The translations under genes and the position numbers were made by a program. From NCBI GenBank assembly GCA_029775925.1, contig JARVKB010000018.1, forward strand, positions 1 through 64,000: 64,000 bases of DNA, written 5' to 3'. The notes beneath the pieces are model-generated. The model was not told where the DNA came from. It searched no databases and saw nothing but the letters and a program-made list of their open reading frames with translations. Below, in pieces: positions 1 to 8,007 of the stretch; position 1 is the stretch's first letter, and each line of letters starts with the position of its first letter. Origin of the DNA: Nitrososphaeria archaeon (lineage in GTDB: Archaea > Thermoproteota > Nitrososphaeria > Nitrososphaerales > JACAEJ01).

Positions 1-917
1 TCTTCTCATCCATCGAGCTTTATGATGATCCTCTTAGTTTTAACAGAAGGATTGGTTGGGACTTCGTTATAGATTTAGATGGAGATAATTTGGATGATCT
101 TAAGAGATGCATCACCGCAATAATAGGATTATTAGAGCAATTTGGAATTAAGAGTTATAAAGTAAAATTCTCTGGTAGAAGAGGCTTTCATTTAATAATC
201 GATGGAGAAGCCTTCAATGTATTTGAGAGCCAAGATGAATTTATAAATGCTTATCCTCATGTTCCAAAGTTAATAGCTAGTTTCATCGAGACTGCTCTTA
301 AGCCTGAGCAGAAGAGAGGGGTGAATTTTGATGATATTTATCAACCAAGAAGATTGCTAAGATTGGCTTATTCTTTACATGAAGAGAGTGGTTTAGTAAG
401 CATTCCTTTAACTTTAGAAAAAATTTCAATATTTAAACCTCGAGATGCAAGGCCAGAGAACATTAAAGTTAGTTGGGATTGGTTAAACATAAAGCCAAAA
501 CTTGGTGAGGCATGGAATCTTTTAAATGCTATCTCTAAATGGGTAAAGAGGCTAAAGGATAGTGATGCTGCTATTAAGATCCTTAGGCCTTTATCGAGCA
601 AAAGTCTAAAGAGATATGAGTGGATTGAGAATCTTCTCAACAAACCAATAGATGATGGTAGGCATAGAATCCTATGGTTAATTATTGCTCCTTATTTAGT
701 GAATGTAAAAGGATTAAGCATAGAAAAGGCTGAGAGAGTAGCTCTAGAATACTTGGAGAGATGCAATAAGGTGAAGAAGATAGAAGGCAATCTTAGAGGG
801 CTTGCTCGCTATTATGTGAAATACGCTAAAGGTCAGGGGTTAAAGCCCCTTAGCATAAAAACTCTGAAGGAAAAATATCCTGAACTGTTTAAAATTATTG
901 AGAAGAGGGCTAGCTAA
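1..917 (+). CDS. Primase-like protein (archaeo-eukaryotic primase superfamily), 5' partial
   Basis: The reading frame is open from position 3, so the gene enters from outside the window; the TTG at 90 is only internal. The visible part starts with SSIELYDDP and has an acidic VIDLDGD (DxD metal-binding type) followed by SGRRGFHL, the order seen in PriS-type primases, then RRLLRLAYSLHEESG as in the primase core. The C-terminal ~100 residues (GRHRILW, PYLVNV, a basic helical tail) resemble the PriX/PriCT helical domain found in Sulfolobales PriX and in plasmid or viral primases. Its position in the same block as an integrase and a resolvase-like nuclease suggests an element replication protein. 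A cellular PriS is the alternative; the missing N-terminus prevents a decision. Confidence 0.7.
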   Translation, partial: FSSIELYDDPLSFNRRIGWDFVIDLDGDNLDDLKRCITAIIGLLEQFGIKSYKVKFSGRRGFHLIIDGEAFNVFESQDEFINAYPHVPKLIASFIETALKPEQKRGVNFDDIYQPRRLLRLAYSLHEESGLVSIPLTLEKISIFKPRDARPENIKVSWDWLNIKPKLGEAWNLLNAISKWVKRLKDSDAAIKILRPLSSKSLKRYEWIENLLNKPIDDGRHRILWLIIAPYLVNVKGLSIEKAERVALEYLERCNKVKKIEGNLRGLARYYVKYAKGQGLKPLSIKTLKEKYPELFKIIEKRAS

Positions 918-919
918 TT

Positions 920-1963
920 CTAACCTGACCAACGACCTGCTTCATCCCATATTCTGTCAAAGAATTGTATGACTTCATTTATAATGACAGGATTATTAAC
1001 CCATATTCCTGATTCGTAATTTGTATCCAAGCTATCAGATTTGAGGTCAGCAGATGAGATGATTGCTTCTCTATTTCCAAGTATAAGAAGCCGAGCATGA
1101 ACTGTATCATGGACTCTCACAAATTCTCGATTTAGGTTGGCCAATCGAACTGTAGCATCTCTAGACTCTTTATCAAGTCCCGAAAGTGGTCGAGTTATTA
1201 ACTTAATTTGGCAACCTCTTTCTATAAGCTTAAAGATCCTGTCCAGTAACGGAGAGCCAAGATATCCAGTTATTCTTATAACTTCATTAGTTTGGGCTTT
1301 ATCAAGCATATTTATTGCTTTCTCTTTGAGCAGCTTCCTTGTGGGTTCTGTGCAAACAAATTCAGTGGGCATAGCCACCTTTAATTGTTCTAACGAACTT
1401 TCAAGAAAAGTTCTTCTCTCTATGAGTTTAGAGATTGTTTCTCCAAGGTCTCTTCCCTTTAAATCTAAAGCTTCCAACTCTTTCACAAGACTAGCTGGTA
1501 ACAATACTTCTTGGATATCCTTGCCCCAAGTTTTCAGCCATTCAATCCAATCGCTTTCAGCGATCTTTTTTGAGCATTGATAAGAATAATACTCGAACTT
1601 GTTATCTTCAGCGTTGCCATACTGAACGATACGACTTCCAAACACCTGTCTGTAAAAAACTTGCCCTTCTACTCTTAATACTACATCCTTCACTCTTACC
1701 TCCTCAATTGCATTTAACTTAACATACCCTAACTCAAAATGAACTGTTAGTGTATGGGGGAGCCTGTACTCAGTTGGGATAAAGCCACTCCCAAGAAAAA
1801 CTTGTTTCTTCATTTGAGAGTCATCGGTGTGTATGTTAAAAAACAACCCTTGCATACGCAATTCTAAAGTAGTTGGCGTTTCAGGTTCCACTTTAAAACG
1901 AAGGGAGAGGGTAGGCATAGCAGCACCGAAGAAGCAACTAACATCCTCAAGATAAACTTGCAT
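920..1963 (-). CDS. Protein with single phospholipase-D-like (HKD-type) domain
   Basis: A 347-residue protein converging tail to tail with the primase-like gene (2-bp gap). The C-terminal third has a PLD-like core: VIRITGYLG, RGCQIKLITRP, then VHARLLILGNREAIISSADL, an HxK motif read as HAR, ending in a FFDRIWDEA helix. This is the arrangement of single-HKD proteins that often dimerise as nucleases or DNA-binding effectors. The N-terminal ~150 residues are beta-rich and not recognised. There is no signal peptide or membrane segment. Replacement of the HKD lysine by arginine could mean altered or no catalysis. It is probably cargo of the integrated element, but a chromosomal origin cannot be excluded. 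Confidence 0.6.
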   Translation of the reverse strand: MQVYLEDVSCFFGAAMPTLSLRFKVEPETPTTLELRMQGLFFNIHTDDSQMKKQVFLGSGFIPTEYRLPHTLTVHFELGYVKLNAIEEVRVKDVVLRVEGQVFYRQVFGSRIVQYGNAEDNKFEYYSYQCSKKIAESDWIEWLKTWGKDIQEVLLPASLVKELEALDLKGRDLGETISKLIERRTFLESSLEQLKVAMPTEFVCTEPTRKLLKEKAINMLDKAQTNEVIRITGYLGSPLLDRIFKLIERGCQIKLITRPLSGLDKESRDATVRLANLNREFVRVHDTVHARLLILGNREAIISSADLKSDSLDTNYESGIWVNNPVIINEVIQFFDRIWDEAGRWSG

Positions 1964-2061
1964 GAATATTAATCGATGTTTTAGTCTTTTATATACCCTT
2001 CTCCCTTCTCTTAACGCAATACTCTATAAGTTTAAATAAATAAATCCGAATACTAGAAACT

Positions 2062-2586
2062 ATGAACAATCGTTTAAGGCAATTAATAATATGCTCCTTT
2101 CTGTCGTCATTAATTTTGTTACCTTTATTAACGTTTGTACCATTAGCAAACTCTGCATACACTTATACTATGACCATCGAACCCTTAACTGAGAGAGTAT
2201 TGGTATTCAACCTTGATCAAGGCGATATTTTTCAGGGATCGTTATCAATTTCAGGTGGTTGGGGGAATGATATTAACTTCTGGGTAACAGATCCTCAGGG
2301 GCATACGGTTTTGAACCTTGGAAGAGTGAGTGGAGGAACAACTTTCCAATTCGACGCATCAATGTCAGGAGGCTATACACTACATTTTGATAATACCTTC
2401 TCATGGTTTAGTTCCAAAATTGTTACTTTAAGTTATAATATTGAGACAACCATTATGCCAGGCGTTCCAGCGGGGATCACAGGCATATTCATCGGATTAA
2501 TAATAGTTGTTATAGTTCTCATCACAATCATAGGGTACCTTGTTATAAGATTTAGAAAAAAGACCGAAAAGCAACCTGTTACGTAA
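2062..2586 (+). CDS. Small secreted, C-terminally anchored protein (GOLD/emp24-like beta domain)
   Basis: 174 residues with an N-terminal signal-like hydrophobic segment (about 9-32), an extracellular beta-rich stretch (about 35-130) with the pattern FNLDQGD...GSLSISGG...FWVTDPQGHTV...SGGYTLHF, and a C-terminal transmembrane helix (about 140-163) followed by a basic tail. The middle resembles the GOLD-type sandwich seen in p24-like and related archaeal surface proteins. That similarity is by eye only. It is followed 19 bp later by another small membrane protein, probably co-transcribed. A TATA-like stretch (gtttaaataaataaa) lies about 20-35 bp upstream of the ATG. Confidence 0.55.
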   Translation: MNNRLRQLIICSFLSSLILLPLLTFVPLANSAYTYTMTIEPLTERVLVFNLDQGDIFQGSLSISGGWGNDINFWVTDPQGHTVLNLGRVSGGTTFQFDASMSGGYTLHFDNTFSWFSSKIVTLSYNIETTIMPGVPAGITGIFIGLIIVVIVLITIIGYLVIRFRKKTEKQPVT

Positions 2587-2605
2587 CAGGTTGAAGGAAT
2601 AGAGA

Positions 2606-2797
2606 ATGGCTCGTTGGGGCACAATTTCCATAAGTCTAATTCTGATCGTTATCGGAATTTTTGCTTCTGCTTCCCCTCGACCTGTATTTATGCTCGGAAT
2701 AGTATTCGTTATCGTTGGGATTCTTATCTTTATATTGGTAATCTTTGAACAATATTATGAAGGTAAAAAGGAAAGTATTAAAAGAAAAAAGGAATAA
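2606..2797 (+). CDS. Small two-helix membrane protein
   Basis: 63 residues: a first helix (about 6-22, ISLILIVIGIFASAS) and a second (about 27-47, FMLGIVFVIVGILIFILVIF), then a very basic tail (KKESIKRKKE). There is no recognisable family. It starts 19 bp after the GOLD-like gene, and an operon is likely. Its 3' end overlaps the end of the opposite-strand nuclease gene by 43 bp, an unusual tail-to-tail overlap. Confidence 0.5.
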   Translation: MARWGTISISLILIVIGIFASASPRPVFMLGIVFVIVGILIFILVIFEQYYEGKKESIKRKKE

Positions 2798-3108
2798 AAA
2801 ATTAAGAATTTCTTTTTAGGGCTGTTATATGTTATCAGCTTTAGCGTCCATCTCTCTTTCTTCTTGAAAGCAAGCATGGGTTTAGCCTTAAAGTAATTAG
2901 CCCACTCAATAAGTGATCGCTTCTCATCTTCATCTAAATAGCATCTAGCTTTAACTTGAATAGCAAGCAAAAAAGAGCCGTTACTTGCCAATAGATCGAT
3001 AGGACTATGACTTGCTGCTGATCTTATTATCCATTGATACCCCATGCTCTCTAACATTTGCTTTACATAATACTCACTCGATCTTCCTCGTTCATAAGAG
3101 CTTGGCAA
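2755..3108 (-). CDS. Holliday-junction-resolvase-like (Hjc/Hje) PD-(D/E)xK nuclease
   Basis: 117 residues. The order GRSSEYYVKQMLESMGYQW, then SPIDLLA, then LAIQVKAR matches the archaeal Hjc/Hje fold: a conserved Glu in helix 1, the PD motif (here ID), and the (E/Q)xK motif (QVK). The usual role is cutting four-way junctions in recombination. The final ~20 residues are hydrophobic (FLIFYSFFLLILSFL), which is unusual for Hjc and overlaps the opposite gene, so the native C-terminus may differ. Proximity to an integrase and a primase-like gene suggests an element-encoded resolvase. Confidence 0.7.
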   Translation of the reverse strand: MPSSYERGRSSEYYVKQMLESMGYQWIIRSAASHSPIDLLASNGSFLLAIQVKARCYLDEDEKRSLIEWANYFKAKPMLAFKKKERWTLKLITYNSPKKKFLIFYSFFLLILSFLPS

Positions 3109-3139
3109 TTATCTTAACCTCAAAAATAAGAGTGAAGAG

Positions 3140-4204
3140 CTAAGATAGAACTTTAAGCCCAGCTTGATCATAAATTCTTTTTAGCCTCTTTGGATTATAA
3201 TCTGAGTAGTGCCTAGCTAATATCGATCTTGGCATCCTACCACAGAAGGCATCAACATATCGATCTGAAACTCCTAGCTCTGCCATCTCACTACAGAACC
3301 AATCTCTCAAATCCTTAGGCTTAAGCTTGATGCCAGATTTGATTTGAGCCTCTTTCCAATCTCTCTTTAAGTCTCTTGATGAGATTGGTAGTAATTTTTT
3401 ACTCTCCTCTTGCTTCTTGCTGAGGCTCTCTCTGAACTGCTTTAAGACTTTTTCAGCCTCTTCATTGTAGAAGCTAACCCATGAGTGCTTAGTAGCTCCT
3501 TTATGGCATGAAGGCCTTAAGAGCCTTTGATTAAAGTCAACATCATCCAAAGTCAAACTTTTAATCTCTCCAGGCCTTAACCCACTAGTTGCTAAGAGCA
3601 TAAAATAGGCTTTAATTATCAAGCTAGGTATGGCGTTGTAGAATCTTTGAAGATCCTCCTTTGATGGCAACATCTTCGGAGTGAATCCTTTATGAATATG
3701 CTTAAACTCATCCAAAGCATTGCTACAACCCTTAAACTTCATGTAATTCTTGAAGGCTGTAAGAGTGAGAGAATAATGATCTGGTGAGTAGCGTTCTTTC
3801 GCTCTTCTTAAGTATTCTTTTATCTTGCTTAGAGTTATGGGTTTATTTATATGCTTGAAGGATCTTCTTAGCAATCTCGGATATTCTCTTTGGGTTACGG
3901 GTGATTTATTCTGATCTTTTAGCCAAGCTCTGAAGTCGTTTAAATCACTTACATCGATAACTTCATCTTCACTCAGGCCTGCAACATCTAATATAGAGCG
4001 AGGTACTAAAGGCCGTAGAGCCCATTCTTGCATTACTTTCTCTATAGGTGGCCTTAAAGCTTTCTTTATCTTCTCTTCAGCCTCTTTTAACTTCTCTTCG
4101 CTCAAGCCGTTATTGTATTCTTTAAGGATGCTTATAACTGATGCTGTAGGTCCGGGGTTTAAATCCCCGCGAGCCCGCTTATCCAAGGAATTAAAGCACC
4201 TCAA
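3140..4204 (-). CDS. int: Tyrosine recombinase / integrase (archaeal SSV/pNOB8-like)
   Basis: 354 residues as drawn. Catalytic landmarks: R210 in ATSGLRPGEI, lysines in HKGATKH (234-240), R300 in KDLRDWF (KxxR replacing HxxR, as in archaeal viral integrases) and nucleophile Y333 in ARHYSDY. A SAM-like core-binding domain covers about 90-170. The first ~25 residues are translated from a tRNA 3' fragment (RGDLNPGPT) plus host sequence, so the start at 4204 is doubtful. A TTG within the element (L of NNGLSEEK) is an alternative. The gene reads away from EF-1alpha, placing the att site at its 5' end. The full catalytic domain suggests it could be active. Confidence 0.88.
   Translation of the reverse strand: MRCFNSLDKRARGDLNPGPTASVISILKEYNNGLSEEKLKEAEEKIKKALRPPIEKVMQEWALRPLVPRSILDVAGLSEDEVIDVSDLNDFRAWLKDQNKSPVTQREYPRLLRRSFKHINKPITLSKIKEYLRRAKERYSPDHYSLTLTAFKNYMKFKGCSNALDEFKHIHKGFTPKMLPSKEDLQRFYNAIPSLIIKAYFMLLATSGLRPGEIKSLTLDDVDFNQRLLRPSCHKGATKHSWVSFYNEEAEKVLKQFRESLSKKQEESKKLLPISSRDLKRDWKEAQIKSGIKLKPKDLRDWFCSEMAELGVSDRYVDAFCGRMPRSILARHYSDYNPKRLKRIYDQAGLKVLS
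4153..4177 (+). repeat. tRNA 3' fragment: attachment site (attR-like) of integrated element
   Basis: Plus-strand sequence folds as a tRNA T-arm: stem CGGGG (4153-4157), loop TTTAAAT, stem CCCCG (4165-4169), then the acceptor 3' strand CGAGCCC (4170-4176) and a G discriminator. No 5' tRNA half (expected acceptor GGGCTCG) precedes it; the upstream sequence is integrase coding. This is the displaced 3' end left when an element integrates into a tRNA gene. Polarity puts the element to the left and old chromosome (EF-1alpha) to the right. The intact tRNA should lie left of this window. The duplicated segment may extend several bases on either side. Confidence 0.75.
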
Positions 4205-4223
4205 CCCTTAAATAACAAAAGGA

Positions 4224-4231
4224 TTTTATAT
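4224..4231 (+). promoter_or_regulatory. TATA box of EF-1alpha gene
   Basis: TTTTATAT preceded by a purine-rich stretch (AAAAGGA, BRE-like) lies 23-30 bp upstream of the ATG at 4254. That spacing puts the transcription start at or next to the ATG, implying a leaderless or near-leaderless mRNA. It also argues against the GTG at 4236, only 5 bp from the box. Confidence 0.5.
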
Positions 4232-4253
4232 TTCGGTGAAAAAGTGGGTAAGT

Positions 4254-5579
4254 ATGCCAGCAAAACCACATTTGAATCTTGTAATATGTGGGCATGTGGA
4301 TCATGGAAAATCGACAAGCATGGGGCATTTCCTTTATGATCTCGGTGTGGTCGATCAACGTACGATAGAAGAATATGCGAGAGAATCTGAGAAGACGGGT
4401 GCGGGCGACACTTTCAAGTTTGCTTGGGTCTTGGATAGATTGAAGGATGAACGTGAGAGGGGAGTCACCATCGACCTTGCTTTTCAGAAGTTTGAAACAG
4501 ACAAGTATTTCTTCACACTCATAGACGCTCCGGGGCATAGAGACTTCGTTAAAAATATGATAACAGGGGCAAGCCAAGCTGATGCTGCAGTATTAGTTGT
4601 GTCTGCTAAAAAAGGCGAATATGAGGTAGGCATAGGTCCCGGAGGACAGACCCGTGAACATGCTTTCCTTCTTAGGACATTGGGAGTAAACCAAATAATA
4701 GTGTTCATAAATAAGTTTGATGATTTTACTGTCAACTATAGTAAGGATAGATACGAAGAAATCAAGGCAGGAGTAGAGAAGCTTCTTAAGACAGTAGGTT
4801 ATGATACAAGAAAGGTTCCATTTATACCAGGCTCAGGCTGGACTGGCGAAAACCTCGTTAAAAGATCAGATAAGATGACATGGTACACTGGTCCTACATT
4901 ATACGAAGCCCTTGATCAACTAGTTGAACCTTCAAAGCCTATAGATAAACCTCTTCGCATTCCAATTCAGGATGTTTACTCTATAACAGGGGTAGGCACA
5001 GTTCCCGTAGGTAGAGTAGAGACTGGAGTACTTAAAGTTGGAGATACAGTTGTTATAGCACCTTCTATGATAACAGCAGAAGTCAAGTCCATAGAAACGC
5101 ATCACACAAGTATTCCACAAGCCGTACCTGGAGACAATATCGGCTTTAACTTAAGAGGAGTTGCCAAGAAGGATCTTAAGAGAGGAGATGTAGTTGGTCA
5201 TCCAACCAACCCACCTTCGGTAGCTAAAGAGTTCATAGCTCAGATAATAATAGTGTACCATCCAACAGCGATAGCAGCAGGATATACGCCAGTATTACAT
5301 GCGCATACTGCTCAAGTAGCTGCGCAGATTACTGAACTAATATCAAAAATAGATCCAAGGTCTGGGCAAGTGGTAGAGGAGAAACCTAAGTCGCTCAAGA
5401 CAGGGGATTCAGCTATAGTGAGGATTCAACCTGTCAGGCCTCTTTGCATAGAGCTGTATAAAGATATACCAGAGTTAGGACGTTTCGCTCTAAGAGATAT
5501 GGGTACAACCATAGCTGCAGGAGTTGTAAAAGAAATCACTCAAAAATGGACTGCGGAGAAAGTAGTGGCAAAGGCATAA
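4254..5579 (+). CDS. tuf: Translation elongation factor 1-alpha
   Basis: GTPase delivering aminoacyl-tRNA to the ribosome, 441 residues from the ATG at 4254. An in-frame GTG six codons earlier is rejected because the MPAKPHLN start matches the family and the TATA spacing. G motifs: GHVDHGKS (13-20), DAPGH (91-95) and NKFD (153-156). NKFD replaces the usual NKMD; Asp and Lys are kept, so guanine specificity should hold. Domains 2 and 3 follow, with the usual [16 protein letters not shown] and [18 protein letters not shown] stretches. It stands immediately beyond the element att site and upstream of S10, its usual archaeal partner, from which it is separated here by a convergent gene. Confidence 0.97.
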   Translation: MPAKPHLNLVICGHVDHGKSTSMGHFLYDLGVVDQRTIEEYARESEKTGAGDTFKFAWVLDRLKDERERGVTIDLAFQKFETDKYFFTLIDAPGHRDFVKNMITGASQADAAVLVVSAKKGEYEVGIGPGGQTREHAFLLRTLGVNQIIVFINKFDDFTVNYSKDRYEEIKAGVEKLLKTVGYDTRKVPFIPGSGWTGENLVKRSDKMTWYTGPTLYEALDQLVEPSKPIDKPLRIPIQDVYSITGVGTVPVGRVETGVLKVGDTVVIAPSMITAEVKSIETHHTSIPQAVPGDNIGFNLRGVAKKDLKRGDVVGHPTNPPSVAKEFIAQIIIVYHPTAIAAGYTPVLHAHTAQVAAQITELISKIDPRSGQVVEEKPKSLKTGDSAIVRIQPVRPLCIELYKDIPELGRFALRDMGTTIAAGVVKEITQKWTAEKVVAKA

Positions 5580-5648
5580 TTATGGCTAAAATTGTATTAA
5601 AGTAAGGAAATCATCCAACAATGACTAGGGTACTTTGTAATAATAAAA

Positions 5649-6227
5649 TTAGCTTACAATATGCATGAAGATGGGTGTTATAAATGCCTCTATGAAGGAT
5701 GATAAAAGAAAGAGTGGTAAAATGTAAAGAATGAAAAACTTTAACCCGTCTCTCAACTCAGATTTTAGCTTAATATCCCTGCCATCAATTTTGAGAATAG
5801 TTTGAACACCCATTTTTATACCTATAGCAACACTAATTAAAAAAATTGGTATCTCTATTACTCCATGTGGCAATATTGCAGATAGGATAAAAGCCAACCC
5901 TTTTGCCTCAGTGACATTAAAAAAGACCATTCCTATCAAAAGGCCATTGACAATAACAAAGAGCAAAGGTATTATAGCAAAGAAAAATCCGAGCAGTATA
6001 GCAAATAAACTTTTGATAGAGTTGTTCAGAAATATTAAAAGGGCTAAAGTGGGTGGGTCGAGATTAAAAGTCCACTCGAAAGAATCCTTAAACTCTCCAA
6101 GGACGTTAACCTGAAAATAGCTTGCAATAAAATATCCTGTTAATGTGGAAAAAATGAAAAGGAGCGACGCTATAATCACATAATACTTAAGCTTGTACAG
6201 ATAAAACTTGACACTATTATTTGTCAT
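5649..6227 (-). CDS. Stage II sporulation protein M-like (SpoIIM/DUF95) membrane protein
   Basis: 192 residues, about five transmembrane helices. The family pattern is clear: FLNNSIKSLFAILLGFFFAIIPLL, then NGLLIGMVF and ILPHGVIEIPIF, where the HG.(I/V)E.P motif is the most conserved part of archaeal and bacterial SpoIIM-like proteins. The biochemical role in archaea is unknown; the fold suggests a membrane remodelling or transporter-associated component. It sits on the opposite strand between EF-1alpha and S10. An AT-rich promoter-like region separates it head to head from S10. Confidence 0.8.
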   Translation of the reverse strand: MTNNSVKFYLYKLKYYVIIASLLFIFSTLTGYFIASYFQVNVLGEFKDSFEWTFNLDPPTLALLIFLNNSIKSLFAILLGFFFAIIPLLFVIVNGLLIGMVFFNVTEAKGLAFILSAILPHGVIEIPIFLISVAIGIKMGVQTILKIDGRDIKLKSELRDGLKFFILYILPLFLLSSFIEAFITPIFMHIVS

Positions 6228-6290
6228 TATTATTTATAACATAAAAACTAATATTTATGTTACGTTCCCATAAATGATAAAAATAGATAG

Positions 6291-6300
6291 ATTTTATAAA
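6291..6300 (+). promoter_or_regulatory. Probable TATA box for rpsJ
   Basis: ATTTTATAAA lies 42-51 bp upstream of the S10 ATG. A start about 25 bp downstream would leave a short leader of roughly 15-20 nt containing a weak GAAGGA ribosome binding site. This is position and composition only. Confidence 0.35.
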
Positions 6301-6341
6301 GATAAGCCTTAAAAGATAGACTTGTTGAAGGATTTTATGTC

Positions 6342-6656
6342 ATGCCCCAATTAGCCAGAATAAAGCTCACAAGTACCAATTTAAGCAACTTAGAGCAAGT
6401 TTGTAAAGAAATAAAGGAGATTACTGAAAAGACTGGCATAAAAGTTAGAGGCCCCCTCCCTTTACCAACAAAAAAGCTTAAAGTGGTGACGAGAAAAGCA
6501 CCCAGCGGTCAGGGCACTCACACTTTTGATAAATGGGAGATGCGTATTCATCGTAGGCTCATAGACCTTGATGCTGATGATAGAACCATGCGCCAACTTA
6601 TGAGGTTAAGGGTTCCTGACGACGTATTTATAGAAGTAAATTTGTCGACAAAGTAA
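6342..6656 (+). CDS. rpsJ: Ribosomal protein S10 (uS10)
   Basis: 104 residues, the usual archaeal length. It begins MPQLARIKLTSTN and carries KVRGPLPLPTKKLKVVTRKAPSGQG and the HRRLIDLDADDRTMRQLMRL signature. It binds the head of the small ribosomal subunit. In archaea it usually follows EF-1alpha directly; here a SpoIIM-like gene on the other strand intervenes, and a separate promoter is likely. It is followed 26 bp later by npdG. Confidence 0.96.
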   Translation: MPQLARIKLTSTNLSNLEQVCKEIKEITEKTGIKVRGPLPLPTKKLKVVTRKAPSGQGTHTFDKWEMRIHRRLIDLDADDRTMRQLMRLRVPDDVFIEVNLSTK

Positions 6657-6682
6657 CATTATAGAATCATAAGAAGGCAAAT

Positions 6683-7387
6683 ATGATGAAGATAGCTATT
6701 TTGGGGGGCACAGGAGTTTTTGGCAGAGGCTTGGCTCTAAGATGGTCAAAATTCCATGAAGTAATTATTGGTTCTAGAGACAAGAAAAGAGCCGAAGAAT
6801 TTGCAAACAATTATAGTAGAGTAGCAAAAAAATACTATGGGAATGAGATGAAAGGGGAAATAATAGGTCATGATAACTTAAGTGCAACAGAGGCTTCTGA
6901 AGTCGTAGTATTATCGATACCACATGAGAGGCTCATAGGTTTCATTCGGTCTTTAAAACCTTTCATTACGATCGATAAGATAATAATATCCCCAGTTGTA
7001 CCTTTTGATAAAGACGAAAAATGTTACAAATACGTGCCTTTTACTATCAGCGATCCCCAAAATCCATCATCGATCATACAAGTTTCTGCTGCTGAAGTTA
7101 TTTCTCTTGAATTAGGATCGAGAAGGATAGTTTCAACTTTTCATACTATGCCTGCTAGAAAGCTTTGTAATCTTGGTCTAAAACTTGATTGTGATGCTTT
7201 AATAGCAAGTAATGATGTAGAAGCAGTAAAAATTGTCTCAGAATTGATATCACAAATCCCTAATTTAAGACCCGTCTATGCGGGATCTTTGGAAGTTTCT
7301 AGACTATTAGAATCTCTTACACCCCTTTTGATGAATTTATCTTTGTGTCATAAAAACATCAAAGAACCATCTATTAAGATAGTTTGA
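6683..7387 (+). CDS. npdG: NADPH-dependent F420 reductase
   Basis: 234 residues. It transfers hydride between NADPH and coenzyme F420. The N-terminal Rossmann motif GGTGVFGRGLA (8-18) is followed by GSRDKKRAEEFA, where S-R-x-x-K/R contacts the NADP 2'-phosphate. VVVLSIPHE and VVPFDK follow the family, as does the C-terminal SLEVSRLLESLTPLLMNL. Two ATGs are adjacent; the second (6686) is equally likely. The gene suggests that F420 is present in the organism. It lies between S10 and the L6 cluster, which is not the usual ribosomal operon content. Confidence 0.88.
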   Translation: MMKIAILGGTGVFGRGLALRWSKFHEVIIGSRDKKRAEEFANNYSRVAKKYYGNEMKGEIIGHDNLSATEASEVVVLSIPHERLIGFIRSLKPFITIDKIIISPVVPFDKDEKCYKYVPFTISDPQNPSSIIQVSAAEVISLELGSRRIVSTFHTMPARKLCNLGLKLDCDALIASNDVEAVKIVSELISQIPNLRPVYAGSLEVSRLLESLTPLLMNLSLCHKNIKEPSIKIV

Positions 7388-7463
7388 AGAAATTTTTTTA
7401 AATGATAATTTTTATGGTAAAAGCATAAAAGCCCATCATTTTTACTTTTGGTAAAGTGATAGG

Positions 7464-8003
7464 ATGCAGAGTGAAATCGAACAAATAATACTGGAGCTCC
7501 CAGATGGAGTTAAAGCAAAGTTAGATAACAATATACTTGCCATTAAAGGACCTTTAGGAGAATGTAAGAAGGACTTTTCTAAGATAAAAGTTCAAGTTTT
7601 ACAAGATAGTAATAAGATATTGGTTAAGCCTTTAGGTAAGAAGAGGTCTGATTTAAGTATTGCCAATACTTCAAGATCGATAATAAAAAATATGATCAAA
7701 GGTGTAACAAAAGGTTTCACTTATAAACTTAAAGTGGTATTTACACACTTCCCAATTTCTGTCAAAGTTAAAGGTAAAGAAGTAATAATAGAGAACTTCT
7801 ATGGAGAAAGATCGCCCCGAAAAGCAACGATAGTAGGAGATTGTCAAGTCAATGTTGAAGGTGATGATATAATAGTAAAAGGTATTTCTTTAGAGGATGT
7901 TGGGCAAACAGCAGCCAATATAGAGCAAGCAACTATTGTGAAAAGAAAGGATCAAAGAGTTTTTCTTGATGGGATATACATTTATGAGAAAGTGAAGGGT
8001 TAA
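7464..8003 (+). CDS. rplF: Ribosomal protein L6 (uL6)
   Basis: 179 residues. Large-subunit protein near the GTPase-associated centre. The two L6 domains are visible, with NMIKGVTKGFTYKLKVVFTHFP in the first half and the C-terminal VGQTAANIEQAT and KDQRVFLDGIYIYEK signatures of archaeal L6. It is the first gene of an uninterrupted run L6-L32e-L19e-L18-S5-L30-L15-SecY. The genes that usually precede it (L5, S14, S8) are absent here; npdG is upstream instead. Confidence 0.95.
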   Translation: MQSEIEQIILELPDGVKAKLDNNILAIKGPLGECKKDFSKIKVQVLQDSNKILVKPLGKKRSDLSIANTSRSIIKNMIKGVTKGFTYKLKVVFTHFPISVKVKGKEVIIENFYGERSPRKATIVGDCQVNVEGDDIIVKGISLEDVGQTAANIEQATIVKRKDQRVFLDGIYIYEKVKG

Positions 8004-8007
8004 GGCC

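Noticed and set aside
4150..4180. A functional tRNA gene at the integrase 5' end
   Set aside because: Only the T-arm and acceptor 3' strand are present; there is no D-arm, anticodon arm or matching acceptor 5' strand nearby.
4236..4253. GTG start six codons upstream of the EF-1alpha ATG
   Set aside because: It lies only 5 bp from the TATA box and the extra residues do not belong to the family; the ATG at 4254 fits both promoter spacing and homology.
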